In this document: positions 26,304 to 35,528 of the stretch, one piece after another
How positions within the stretch are numbered: the stretch's first letter is position 1
Layout: each line of letters starts with the position of its first letter
DNA from: Lyticum sinuosum
Lineage (GTDB): Bacteria > Pseudomonadota > Alphaproteobacteria > Rickettsiales > Midichloriaceae
DNA: 64,000 nt
NCBI RefSeq assembly: GCF_034471385.1
Contig: NZ_JARGYU010000002.1
Span: forward strand, 272,045 to 336,044
Direction: 5' to 3'
Translations under genes and position numbers: made by a program
Notes under the pieces: generated by a model
Told to the model about the DNA's origin: nothing
Databases searched by the model: none
Seen by the model: the letters and a program-made list of their open reading frames with translations, nothing else

Positions 26304-27824
26304 TTAACCTATGCCCTTATTAGCTAATAGAACATCTCCAGCTAAATATAATGATCCACATATTATAATTCTACATGGCATCCCTTTAGCATCAGCTAAG
26401 CATATTTTAACAGCATCTAATAAACTATCTGCTGCAGTTGCAATAAAACCCATTTCTTGTGCTACATCTCTTATATTTTCAGCTTTTTCACCAGATGGCT
26501 CAGAAACAACAAGAACTCCACAAACCATACGTGCTTTTCCTAAAAAGAATTGTAAGAATCCTTTTATATCACGTTGCATAGTACGACCATTTATTACATA
26601 AAGTGGTAATTGAGGTTGCATATCTAGTAAGCTTGCACTAAGCATCTCGGCTCCCGCTGGATTATGAGCACCATCTAACCATAATTCACTATGTTGAGGT
26701 ACAATTTTTCCCAAAAATCCATTGGTAATTCTTTCCATTCTACCAATCCATTTTGCTTTAGTTAAACCATTAGCAATATTATTAATATTGATTTTCGAAT
26801 AATTATTTAATTTGTAAGAAGAATTTAATTTTTTCATTTTTGACAACCACCAAGCAGATACTGCACTAGTAGCTGCATTAATATATTGATGTATTCCAAT
26901 TAATCCAGGTCTTGGCAAAATTAATTCAATTTCCAAATATGTTTCATTATCATCATTTCTTAATACAATATTCTCACTAGGCAAAAAAGTTTCATCAATT
27001 ATTTTTTGAGTTATATTTTTATCACTATTATTTTTATCACTATTATTTATTTCATCAATATCATCTTTATTTTTAGTGATATTATAATCATAAATAAAAT
27101 CTTCTGATATATACTCTAATGGACATTTAATGTAAATAATAAATCCTTTGTTCTCAACTTTTTTAAAAATCCAATTTATTCCCCATGCAAGATAAGGTAC
27201 AGATAATTTTTCACATTTTTGTACTAATATATCCATTGCTTCTTCTAATTGCCATGATATAACACAATAACATGATGGCTTTATTATTTCAGCTTTCTCT
27301 GCAGCAATTAATCCAATTGTATCACCAAGGTATTCTGTATGATCAAATGATATAGGAGTTATAATAGTCATCAGAGGTGATTCTATAATATTAGTAGCAT
27401 CATATCTTCCACCCATTCCAACTTCCATGACTAAAACATCAGCTTGATATTTTGAAAAAGCTAAAAAAGCAGCTGCAGTTGTACCTTCAAAAAATGATAG
27501 TGGTATATCATCGCATTTCATACGGCATTCTTCTAAAAATTGAAATAAATGAATATCATCAATTTCTTGACCGTTAATCACAATTCGTTCATTAAATTGC
27601 ATTAAATGAGGAGAAGTATATCGATGCCATGAGTATCCACTCTCTTTAAATATGCTTGATAAATTAGCACATGTAGAACCTTTGCCATTTGTACCTGTAA
27701 CATGAACAACGGGTGGAATTTTTAGATGAGGACTCCTCAGTCTATCAACTGCTGCCACCATTTTATCTAAACCTAATATAAAACGACCATGATGAGGCAA
27801 AGGCCAATGTGGAAATTTTGCCAT
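26304..27824 (-). CDS. folC: Bifunctional dihydrofolate/folylpolyglutamate synthase FolC
   Basis: Mur-ligase-type enzyme adding glutamate to dihydropteroate and folates. The N-terminus reads PHWPLPHHGRFILGLDKM, then the P-loop VTGTNGKGST, RYTSPHLMQFNERI, FEGTTAAAF, VMEVGMGGRYDATN and ISFDHTEYLGDT, all diagnostic. The C-terminal domain contains LWLDGAHNPAGA. It has 506 residues against about 430; an Asn/Lys/Asp-rich insertion lies near residues 235-285. It is the first gene of the minus-strand run leading through mipZ and proS. Confidence 0.95.
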   Translation of the reverse strand: MAKFPHWPLPHHGRFILGLDKMVAAVDRLRSPHLKIPPVVHVTGTNGKGSTCANLSSIFKESGYSWHRYTSPHLMQFNERIVINGQEIDDIHLFQFLEECRMKCDDIPLSFFEGTTAAAFLAFSKYQADVLVMEVGMGGRYDATNIIESPLMTIITPISFDHTEYLGDTIGLIAAEKAEIIKPSCYCVISWQLEEAMDILVQKCEKLSVPYLAWGINWIFKKVENKGFIIYIKCPLEYISEDFIYDYNITKNKDDIDEINNSDKNNSDKNITQKIIDETFLPSENIVLRNDDNETYLEIELILPRPGLIGIHQYINAATSAVSAWWLSKMKKLNSSYKLNNYSKININNIANGLTKAKWIGRMERITNGFLGKIVPQHSELWLDGAHNPAGAEMLSASLLDMQPQLPLYVINGRTMQRDIKGFLQFFLGKARMVCGVLVVSEPSGEKAENIRDVAQEMGFIATAADSLLDAVKICLADAKGMPCRIIICGSLYLAGDVLLANKGIG

Positions 27825-27993
27825 ACTTAAAAAATTATAATTTAAATTAAAATACAGTTAATTAAGTATCACATATCAATAAATTTGTTATATTACAACT
27901 TTATAAAAACTTTATAAAAAAATATAAATTCCTTTCTATAACATAATATAAATTAATTTTATTTAATTAGTCCTATTGTTATAATTTTTTAAT

Positions 27994-28371
27994 TTAAATT
28001 TTAAGACCAGTTTGTCTTGCAGCTTGAGCTAATTCCGCAATGCAACCATGATAACGTCTCTCACCTCTATCAAAAACAACTTTTTCTATTCCAGCTTTTA
28101 AAGCAAGAGAAGCAATTTGCTCACCAACTTTTTTTGCATTTTGCTTATTAGACATATTAACTCTTATTTTGTTTTTAGTCGGATCTTTTTCTTTTAGAGT
28201 CGAATAAGAAACTATAGTTTTACCACACCTATCGTCAATTATTTGTGCATAAATATGAAGATTAGTTTTTTTTACTGATAAACGATGTGTTCCTGTTTCT
28301 CTGCATATTTTTCTAATTTTATAGCGCACCCTTTCAGCACGTCTAATTTTTGCTTTTTGTTTTTTATTCAT
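27994..28371 (-). CDS. rplR: 50S ribosomal protein L18
   Basis: 5S rRNA-binding protein of the large subunit. RRAERVRYKIRK at the N-terminus, RLSVKKTNLHIYAQIIDD, the GEQIASLALKAGIEKVVFDRG block and the ending YHGCIAELAQAARQTGL are the standard L18 sequence. Length 125 residues. It follows rplF as in the spc operon, but the gap is 202 bases and the next gene is folC instead of rpsE. Confidence 0.97.
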   Translation of the reverse strand: MNKKQKAKIRRAERVRYKIRKICRETGTHRLSVKKTNLHIYAQIIDDRCGKTIVSYSTLKEKDPTKNKIRVNMSNKQNAKKVGEQIASLALKAGIEKVVFDRGERRYHGCIAELAQAARQTGLKI

Positions 28372-28573
28372 AAAAACTTTTTATTTTTTAATATAGTTAA
28401 GTTAATAATATAAAACTAATATCTAATTATATATATTATTTATTATTTTTAATACAATAATAAAATTAATGATATAATATACAATTAATCCTTAAGAATT
28501 ATATTTAAGAGTATTTCTAAAAATAAAATTAAAGATCTTGATTAAAATCAATATATGGTTTGATATAAATAAA

Positions 28574-29107
28574 TTACTTTTTGACTTTTTTAAGTTTTCT
28601 TTCTTGATCTTTATTATATATACCCTTACCTTTATAAGGATCTTTTCTGCAAAGTCTTTTTATTTCAGCAGCGAAATTTGAAACTACTTGTTTATTAATT
28701 CCAGTGATAGTAATTTCTGTTTGCTTTGGTACAGAGACTTCTATGCCATTTGGTATTTCATAAAATATGTCATGGCTTTTACCCAAACTGAGTTTTATAT
28801 ATCTACCAAATAAATCTGCTTTATATCCAACACCATATATGACTAGATTTTTACAGAAGCCGTTTTGAACTCCTACAACCATATTATTAATGAGGGCTCT
28901 GAATAATCCCCAAAGAGATTTAGATTTCTTACAATTTTTATCAGAAATACAGAGCTTTATATATTCATCATCTATCGATAAATTCACTTGTTTAGGCAAA
29001 ACAATATTCAATATACCTAATGGTCCTGTAACAGAGAGACTTGAGTTATCATTGATTACTTTTACTGATTTTGGTATTGCTATTGGCAATTTTCCTATTC
29101 TAGACAT
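28574..29107 (-). CDS. rplF: 50S ribosomal protein L6
   Basis: Large-subunit protein near the sarcin-ricin loop. The start MSRIGKLPIAIPKSVKV and the ending segment IKRLCRKDPYKGKGI are diagnostic; VTGPLGILNIVLP and GVGYKADLFG are typical inner motifs. Length 177 residues. Upstream, where rpsH is usual, there are about 300 bases and then tRNA-Ser, so the ribosomal cluster is broken on both sides. Confidence 0.97.
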   Translation of the reverse strand: MSRIGKLPIAIPKSVKVINDNSSLSVTGPLGILNIVLPKQVNLSIDDEYIKLCISDKNCKKSKSLWGLFRALINNMVVGVQNGFCKNLVIYGVGYKADLFGRYIKLSLGKSHDIFYEIPNGIEVSVPKQTEITITGINKQVVSNFAAEIKRLCRKDPYKGKGIYNKDQERKLKKVKK

Positions 29108-29405
29108 AGAAAAAAATATTTATATTATTATACGAATCTATTCAATGTTAAATAACATTATTTCACACTTCATATTAACAATTGTGTTCAAACTGTCAAT
29201 AAACTTTTCTTTAATGTTTTATAATTTTGTAAGATTTTAAAAAATCGCTATTATATAATTGCTAATCTTATATATTAGAAATTATAATTCGTTATTTTTT
29301 ACAATTTTTTTATAAAAGAATACTAATAATATTGATATGGTATCAAAAAAATATTTTGTAACTGTATATAAAAAAATAGAAAAATATGAAACTAATAAAG
29401 CAAAA

Positions 29406-29495
29406 TGGCGGATGGAGTGGGATTCGAACCCACGGTACGCTTTCACATACGTCGGTTTTCAAGACCGGTGCCTTAAACCGCTCGGCCATCCATCC
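29406..29495 (-). tRNA. tRNA-Ser (anticodon TGA)
   Basis: On the minus strand the acceptor GGATGGA pairs with TCCATCC, followed by G73 and an encoded CCA. The anticodon arm CGGT-CTTGAAA-ACCG gives TGA. The long variable arm (GTATGTGAAAGCGTAC) and T arm (GTGGGTTCGAATCCCAC) are normal for serine. Confidence 0.97.
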
Positions 29496-29847
29496 TTATC
29501 AGACGACTATAGCAAAATAAATATTTATTGCAAGAGATTATTATATTCAGGTATATAAAAATATTATTTACTTTTAATTTATCAAATAATTATAATTTAT
29601 ATTAATTTTATTAATTACTAAATTTATTAATAATTTTTTTAAATTATTTCATAAAATATGCCAAGAAATTGAAAATGAGTATTTTAATTTAGTTTTATGG
29701 TATCCTTTATTCATAGCATTAGGAATAAGTATTTTCTTTGAACAATGGAATATTACTACTTATAATAGTATATTTGATAATATCAAAAATATATATAAAA
29801 ATATATATTATAATCAGAAAATTTATTTTTTAATAAAAGCTACTATA

Positions 29848-32103
29848 TTGTTAATATGTAGTTTAATTTTTATACTAATTTATAGATCAGAAAAATTAAT
29901 TTTTTCTTTTAAAAATATTATTTTTTTTAATTATAAATTAAATAAGATAATAATTATTATTTCATTAATATTAATAGGATATTTATCATCTTATATAAGA
30001 AATATAGTTGTTTATTTACCAAAAGTAGAATTTAGCTCAATATCCACAACAATTATTGGAGAAGTTCAAAAAATAGAACGAAGAGAGAAAGATTATAGAC
30101 TTTATATAAAACATGTAATTTCTAAAGATATTAATGAAGAAATTTATCAGATTAGAATCAATACTAAATCAGAAGATAGAAAAGAATTTCGTATAGGAGA
30201 TTTTATAATTTCAAGGGTTAGACTAATTAGTCCTCCTTCACCAATATATCCTGGATCATTTGATATTAAAAAATTTTATTTTTTTAATAAGATTTGCGCA
30301 ATTGGTTATACTACTGGAAAAATTAGGGTAATAAAAAAAGATTATGCTATAGAAATTGCTAAAAAATGGAATAAAAAATTATATATTTCAGAAAATAAAA
30401 ATTTTTATGAAAAATTTCTAAAAAAATCTGAATATATAATCAACAAAATTAGAGAAGTAATATCATTAAAAGTAAAATCAAGTATTGATCAACCCTATAG
30501 TTCAATTGTAAATGCTATGATTATAGGTGAGACCACAGAAATACCATTAAATGCTATAAAAATATTACGTGGGGCAGGAACAGCACATATAGTAGCTATT
30601 TCTGGATTACATGTCATTTCAGTAGCAGGGATTATTTTTTTAGCTATAAAAAATATAAATAAGAGATTTAGCTATATTGCATTAAAATATGGAGTTGAGC
30701 GATTTGCAGCTGCAATCTCTATAGTAGGAATATTTTTATATATGATAATTGCAGGGTCACCAGTTTCAGCTCAGAGAGCAGTTGGAACATCAACTATTTT
30801 ATTTTTATCAATTATTTTAGGAAGAAATTTTCATCCTGTTCGAGCTATAGCTATAATAGCCTGCATCATTATTCTGATTACACCAGAAAATTTATTTTCT
30901 CCTGGTTTTCAGATGTCTTTTTCAGCCTCTTTATCATTAATAATTACTTTTAGATTTTTAAAAAAAAATAATAAAAATATTAAAAAATTTAGTATTAATA
31001 ATCAATCAATGCATATAAATATCTTATATAAAATATTTTATCAAATCCGTGATTTGATTATTTCTTCAGCAGTTGCTGCAATAGCAACTGGACCTTTCAT
31101 AGCATATCATTTTCAACAAATTTCATTATATAGCATCATAGCTAATTTAATATGCGTACCAGTAACTAATATAATAGTTATGCCATTAGGTATTATTAGT
31201 TTAATTTTAATGCCATTAAAATTACACTCTATTTCCCTAACTCCAATGAGTTGGGGTATATTTCTTATTCTTAAAGTTTCAGAAATAGTGAATTCATTAC
31301 CTGGATCTGTAATATATATATCACAAATTTCAGACGAATTTATTATTATATCTAGCGTAAGTTTTTATATTATATGTATGTCAAAAGGAGAATTTTTAAA
31401 AAAAATATCTTTTTTTCTATATTTATTAAATTTATTCTATATTTTATTTATTAATCATAATACAATTCCTGATATAGTTATTTCTGGTAATGGCAAAATA
31501 TATGCTATTAATAATTCTCTTATTTGTGAATCAAAGATTGAGAATTTTAATGGATTACTAATATCATCAAAACAAATTGAAAAATATACAAGTAAAACAT
31601 GGATACAACTTATAGGTAAAAATAATTTTACAGAAAAAAGCTTACAATCATTAAAAATGAAAGAATGTAATAACATCTTTTGTAACATTTGTCATTCAAA
31701 TAAAAAAATCGGTAAAATAACTTTAAAAAAATATGAAATTGAAAAAAAGAAAGATAAAAAAAATATTTTTCGTGATATTGAAAATACTAGATCCGATAAT
31801 TTATCAGATAGAAAAATTCTGACTTTATATACTATAGATAATAAAAATGACTATAATCAGTTTAAAATATCAGAATTAGATTTACAAAAATATGGAACTC
31901 ATGCTTTTTTTTTAAAGTTTATAAAATCAAATTGTGATTCTTATATCTTATTCAATAAATATAATAATATACAAAATATTAATCAAAAAAATCTCAATTA
32001 TAAAAAAGAATTTTGTGTAAATATTAAAGATGATGCAAATAATAAGGAAGATATATTATCAATACTAATAACAATAAAAACTTCTTTAAAAAATATGTAT
32101 TAA
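29848..32103 (+). CDS. comEC: ComEC/Rec2-family DNA uptake channel protein
   Basis: Polytopic membrane protein that carries single-stranded DNA across the inner membrane in competent bacteria. A DUF4131/OB-like region (IIGEVQKIERR to SPPSPIYPGSFDIKKFYF) precedes the competence domain, with GAGTAHIVAISGLHVISVAG and GSPVSAQRAVGTSTI. The C-terminal part matches the degenerate alphaproteobacterial tail (PDIVISGNGKIYAI) rather than a full metallo-beta-lactamase domain. The start given is a TTG, but the same frame stays open upstream to about 29596 and encodes a typical family N-terminus (EIENEYFNLVLWYPLFIAL), without ATG, GTG or TTG. A true start at an ATT or ATA near 29605-29656, or loss of the start codon, is likely. 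Confidence 0.88.
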   Translation: MLICSLIFILIYRSEKLIFSFKNIIFFNYKLNKIIIIISLILIGYLSSYIRNIVVYLPKVEFSSISTTIIGEVQKIERREKDYRLYIKHVISKDINEEIYQIRINTKSEDRKEFRIGDFIISRVRLISPPSPIYPGSFDIKKFYFFNKICAIGYTTGKIRVIKKDYAIEIAKKWNKKLYISENKNFYEKFLKKSEYIINKIREVISLKVKSSIDQPYSSIVNAMIIGETTEIPLNAIKILRGAGTAHIVAISGLHVISVAGIIFLAIKNINKRFSYIALKYGVERFAAAISIVGIFLYMIIAGSPVSAQRAVGTSTILFLSIILGRNFHPVRAIAIIACIIILITPENLFSPGFQMSFSASLSLIITFRFLKKNNKNIKKFSINNQSMHINILYKIFYQIRDLIISSAVAAIATGPFIAYHFQQISLYSIIANLICVPVTNIIVMPLGIISLILMPLKLHSISLTPMSWGIFLILKVSEIVNSLPGSVIYISQISDEFIIISSVSFYIICMSKGEFLKKISFFLYLLNLFYILFINHNTIPDIVISGNGKIYAINNSLICESKIENFNGLLISSKQIEKYTSKTWIQLIGKNNFTEKSLQSLKMKECNNIFCNICHSNKKIGKITLKKYEIEKKKDKKNIFRDIENTRSDNLSDRKILTLYTIDNKNDYNQFKISELDLQKYGTHAFFLKFIKSNCDSYILFNKYNNIQNINQKNLNYKKEFCVNIKDDANNKEDILSILITIKTSLKNMY

Positions 32104-32317
32104 AATTTTTAATATAATTTAATTTTCTTGATTTGATAATAAATTCTACTTCTAATATTATAGAATTTAATTAGTAATTAAGTAAAAAAGAATTTAATTT
32201 AGAGATTTTGCGATTTACAAAAAAAGTATAAATAATAGTTTGATATATTTTATTTATTTATTAATCAATAAAAACTTCCTTAAAAAATATGTATTAAAAT
32301 TTTTAATATAATTTAAT
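32072..32317 (+). repeat. Duplicated 3' end of comEC
   Basis: Bases 32072-32123, covering the last ten codons, the stop and some 3' flank of comEC, recur at 32266-32317 with a single mismatch (cttctt against cttcct). The second copy is non-coding and lies in the spacer before gapR. Confidence 0.93.
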
Positions 32318-32399
32318 ACTAGTAATTATTTTCTTATTATGTTAAAAATAAAAATTCATTTACAAATTTTTCACTTAATTTAAAATAATTAATTATTTA

Positions 32400-32630
32400 A
32401 TGTCTGAATTTAATTTAAAACTAAAATCATATATAGAAAAAGTTGAATATTTAGAAGAAGAAAAAAAAGAATTATCAAAATCTATAACAGAAATATACAA
32501 CGAAGCTAAATCAGAGGGATTTGATACAAAAGCTATGCGTCAAGTTATTAAAATGCGTCGTATGAAAGACGAAGAACTTAAAGAAATGGAAATACTTATT
32601 GAAACTTATATGAATGCTTTAGATTCTTAA
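32400..32630 (+). CDS. gapR: Nucleoid-associated protein GapR (DUF2312)
   Basis: A 76-residue helical protein. In Caulobacter GapR binds overtwisted, positively supercoiled DNA and helps topoisomerases ahead of forks and polymerases. The family core is visible as LKSYIEKVEYLEEEKKELSK, then EIYNEAKSEGFDTKAMRQVI and KMRRMKDEEL. There is no membrane segment. It lies in its own transcription unit after comEC and converges with the PAP2 gene, 52 bases away. Confidence 0.93.
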   Translation: MSEFNLKLKSYIEKVEYLEEEKKELSKSITEIYNEAKSEGFDTKAMRQVIKMRRMKDEELKEMEILIETYMNALDS

Positions 32631-32682
32631 AAAATTTATATCTAATTCAGAAATATAAAATATAAAATTTAATAGGTAGAAA

Positions 32683-33393
32683 TTATTTTCTAGTTTTTTT
32701 GGTTTTTAGTTTTTTACTAAAATACTCTTTAATAAAAATTATCATATTTAATAATATTATCGAATTTTCATAAAAAAACCATCCCATAGTTCCACCAAAT
32801 GCTACATCACTAAACCAATGTGCGCCAACAATTATTCTAGGTAAACACCAAAAAACAGTTATAAAAACTGTTGCAATATGACATCTCCCTAAAATTTTTG
32901 TTTGAAATAGAGCAAAAAATATTATAACAAATGCATGTCCACTGGGAAACGAATCAATAGCACGATCTTTAATACCATAATTAGGAAAAATCTCTGATAA
33001 TTTTACTCCTTCTAGTACTAAAGTTGGTGAATCTCTCATTATACGAAGTTTTTTATGAAAAATTCTATTATTTAAAATAATAGATATTTCTAAACTTATC
33101 CAAAAATAAATAAATATTAAAAAAGCTTTCTTCCTGTTTTCCTTTGGTTGTGAAAGAATTCCCCATATATTAAAAGATAACATTATTGCTATTCCTAAAA
33201 ATTTCTCATAAGGGTGATTTAGTACAGCAACAATTATTTTTATAATAATTGACTTATTTAATAAATTATTGAAAAAAATAAAAAACTCTTTATCAAAAAG
33301 CGAATATTCATTATTAAAATTATTAAATATTACCAATTTAAATGCAAAGATTAAAAATAAAGATAATATTAGCGGATAAACAGAACGTATCAA
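32683..33393 (-). CDS. PAP2-family membrane phosphatase
   Basis: Integral-membrane phosphatase of the PAP2/LpxE/BacA-like superfamily, acting on lipid phosphates. The three phosphatase motifs can be traced: KKLRIMRDSP (loose motif 1), PSGHAFVIIF (motif 2, catalytic His), and PRIIVGAHWFSDVAFG (motif 3, R-x5-H-x3-D, with Pro replacing the usual Ser). Six hydrophobic segments are apparent. The substrate could be undecaprenyl pyrophosphate, phosphatidylglycerophosphate or lipid A; the sequence does not decide. It has 236 residues. Confidence 0.85.
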   Translation of the reverse strand: MIRSVYPLILSLFLIFAFKLVIFNNFNNEYSLFDKEFFIFFNNLLNKSIIIKIIVAVLNHPYEKFLGIAIMLSFNIWGILSQPKENRKKAFLIFIYFWISLEISIILNNRIFHKKLRIMRDSPTLVLEGVKLSEIFPNYGIKDRAIDSFPSGHAFVIIFFALFQTKILGRCHIATVFITVFWCLPRIIVGAHWFSDVAFGGTMGWFFYENSIILLNMIIFIKEYFSKKLKTKKTRK

Positions 33394-33552
33394 TGATATT
33401 ATGAAAAAATTTAAGTTAATTATTTTTTATTTTTTGTATAAATACATATATTTTATATTATTAAAAAAAATAATATATATTAAATATAATAATAAAAAAT
33501 TAAATTTATAAATAAAATTTATATTAAAAAATTTATATACAGAAATAAACAA

Positions 33553-34143
33553 TCATATTTCAATTTCTTGAATTTTTACTTTCACTAATTTATCAATATC
33601 TTCAATATATACATTAATTTGATCCTGTATTTTCTTACTAGCTTTTTTGCAATCATCTTCTGATACTTCTTTATTTTTTTCTAATTTTTTAATAATATCT
33701 ATGATATCTCTACGAATGTTTCTTATTGCTACTTTAGCCTCTTCAGAATACTCTTTTGCTTTTCGCACCATTAAATTTCTTTGATCACCAGTCATATCAG
33801 GCACTGGAACTCTTAATGTATCAATTTCAATTATTGGATTAAATCCTAACCCAGATTCTCTAATAGCTTTTTCTGTCGCTTTAACTAAACTTTTATCCCA
33901 AAGTTTTATTACAATACATCTAGCATCAGAAGCAGTAATACTTGAAATTTCTTTAATTTTTTTTAAATCTCCATAAACTTCAACTTTTATATTTTCTACC
34001 ATAGATGGAGAAGCCCTTCCTGTTCTGAGGCTATTAAGTTTATGAACAAGTTGATTTTTAGCTCCATCAACCCTTTTATTCATATCATCTATATCATGAG
34101 CAATAAATGGAAACTCCTGTGACATTTTAGAATCTTTAATCAT
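33553..34143 (-). CDS. frr: Ribosome recycling factor
   Basis: Splits post-termination ribosomes together with EF-G. RTGRASPSMVENIKVEVYG, ITASDARCIVIKLWDKS, IRESGLGFNP and RVPVPDMTGDQRNLMVRKAKEYSEEAKVAIRNIRRD are the canonical segments. The length of 196 residues includes a roughly 10-residue N-terminal extension. The usual partners pyrH and tsf are not adjacent. Confidence 0.97.
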   Translation of the reverse strand: MIKDSKMSQEFPFIAHDIDDMNKRVDGAKNQLVHKLNSLRTGRASPSMVENIKVEVYGDLKKIKEISSITASDARCIVIKLWDKSLVKATEKAIRESGLGFNPIIEIDTLRVPVPDMTGDQRNLMVRKAKEYSEEAKVAIRNIRRDIIDIIKKLEKNKEVSEDDCKKASKKIQDQINVYIEDIDKLVKVKIQEIEI

Positions 34144-34399
34144 ATCAATTATTTATAATATAGAATTTTATTCTGATTTAAATTTTAGAAACAAAACAAA
34201 TTTTATACTTCAATTATATTTATAGTCAACAGTCTAATTACTTTTAATTATAAAATCTATTTTATAAGTAAAATTGTATTTATATTATAATTTTTGTAAT
34301 ATTATATTATTTTTAATTATTATTAATGCACTAATAAGTAAATTAATATAATGTATAAATAAATTCTTAACTATTTTAACTATTAATTAAATTTATTTT

Positions 34400-34612
34400 A
34401 TGCTTAATTCGATAATGGAAAATAATCTTTTTTTTTTAACATATAGTAATATAAAAGAAGATGCTAATAAAAAATCTCGTTTATTAGGGAATATTATTCT
34501 CATAACAACAGTTGTTTTGTGTGTTATAGATATAATATTACTCGAAGTGCTATCTACAATATTGAGTAAAACTCATATTTTTTCTAATATTTCAAAAGTA
34601 TTTATTAATTAA
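34400..34612 (+). CDS. Possible small single-span membrane protein
   Basis: A 70-residue frame from ATG with one clear membrane segment (LLGNIILITTVVLCVIDIILLEV, about residues 28-50). I do not recognise it. It ends in TAA overlapping by 4 bases the stop of map on the other strand. Size, position and a plausible hydrophobic helix make it credible, but AT-rich DNA yields such frames by chance. Confidence 0.35.
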   Translation: MLNSIMENNLFFLTYSNIKEDANKKSRLLGNIILITTVVLCVIDIILLEVLSTILSKTHIFSNISKVFIN

Positions 34613-35394
34613 TAGGATGTGAAAATTTCATACCCATTACTTGTTACACCAATTGTATGTTCCCATTGTGCTGATAAACTTCTGTCTTTTGTTACTGCTG
34701 TCCAGCCATCAGATAAAATACTAGATTGCCATGATCCTTCGTTTATCATTGGCTCTATAGTAAAAAACATTCCTTCCTCTAATATAATATTACCTTTATT
34801 TTTATAGTGTAGTACTTGTGGTTCGTCATGAAAAATTCTACCAATTCCGTGGCCACAAAAATCACGAACTACACTATATCCGTTTTCATTTGCATGATCA
34901 TTAATAATTCTTCCAACTTCTGATAAATTTAAACCTGGTTTAACAGACTCTATAGCTAACATCATTGCTTCATATGTTACTTTACAAAGCATTTTAGCAT
35001 TAGGAAGAATTTTATCTCCTACTAAAAACATTCTACTTGTATCTCCATACCATCCATTTAGAATAACAGTCACATCTATATTAACAATATCACCTTCTTT
35101 TAGAATCATATCCTTGCTTGGGATTCCATGGCATATAACATGATTAATAGACGTACATATTGACTTAGGATAACCTTTATAGCCTAATGGAGCTGGAAGT
35201 GCATTATGACGTATAATTTCATTATAACAAAGTTTATCTAAATATTCAGTATCAACACCAGGAACAACATAAGGAGTAATATAATTTAAAATATGAGATG
35301 CTAAAGCTCCAGCTTTTCTCATTTCAAAAAAAGATTCTGAATTATAAACTGGAATATTATTTACTTTTGATAATATATAAGTTTCATTAGTCAT
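34609..35394 (-). CDS. map: Methionine aminopeptidase
   Basis: Removes N-terminal methionine from new proteins. The type I pattern is clear: TSINHVICHGIP, DIVNIDVTVILNGWYGDTSRMF with both aspartate metal ligands, GHGIGRIFHDEPQV (His ligand), and FTIEPMINEG and WEHTIGVT with glutamate ligands. Its 261 residues are typical. Confidence 0.97.
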   Translation of the reverse strand: MTNETYILSKVNNIPVYNSESFFEMRKAGALASHILNYITPYVVPGVDTEYLDKLCYNEIIRHNALPAPLGYKGYPKSICTSINHVICHGIPSKDMILKEGDIVNIDVTVILNGWYGDTSRMFLVGDKILPNAKMLCKVTYEAMMLAIESVKPGLNLSEVGRIINDHANENGYSVVRDFCGHGIGRIFHDEPQVLHYKNKGNIILEEGMFFTIEPMINEGSWQSSILSDGWTAVTKDRSLSAQWEHTIGVTSNGYEIFTSY

Positions 35395-35528
35395 TACCTA
35401 TTACCTGTAATATTTTATGATTATCATTTTTATTAGTTGCAAATAAATAATTAATAATACAACTAACTATAATTTTGTTGTTTTTTATATTAAATCTATA
35501 TCCGAAAATCTTATATTAAAATAAAAAT

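Noticed and set aside
29337..29558. A 73-residue plus-strand frame containing WRMEWDSNPRYAF.
   Set aside because: It is the translation of the antisense strand of tRNA-Ser, another familiar false gene pattern.
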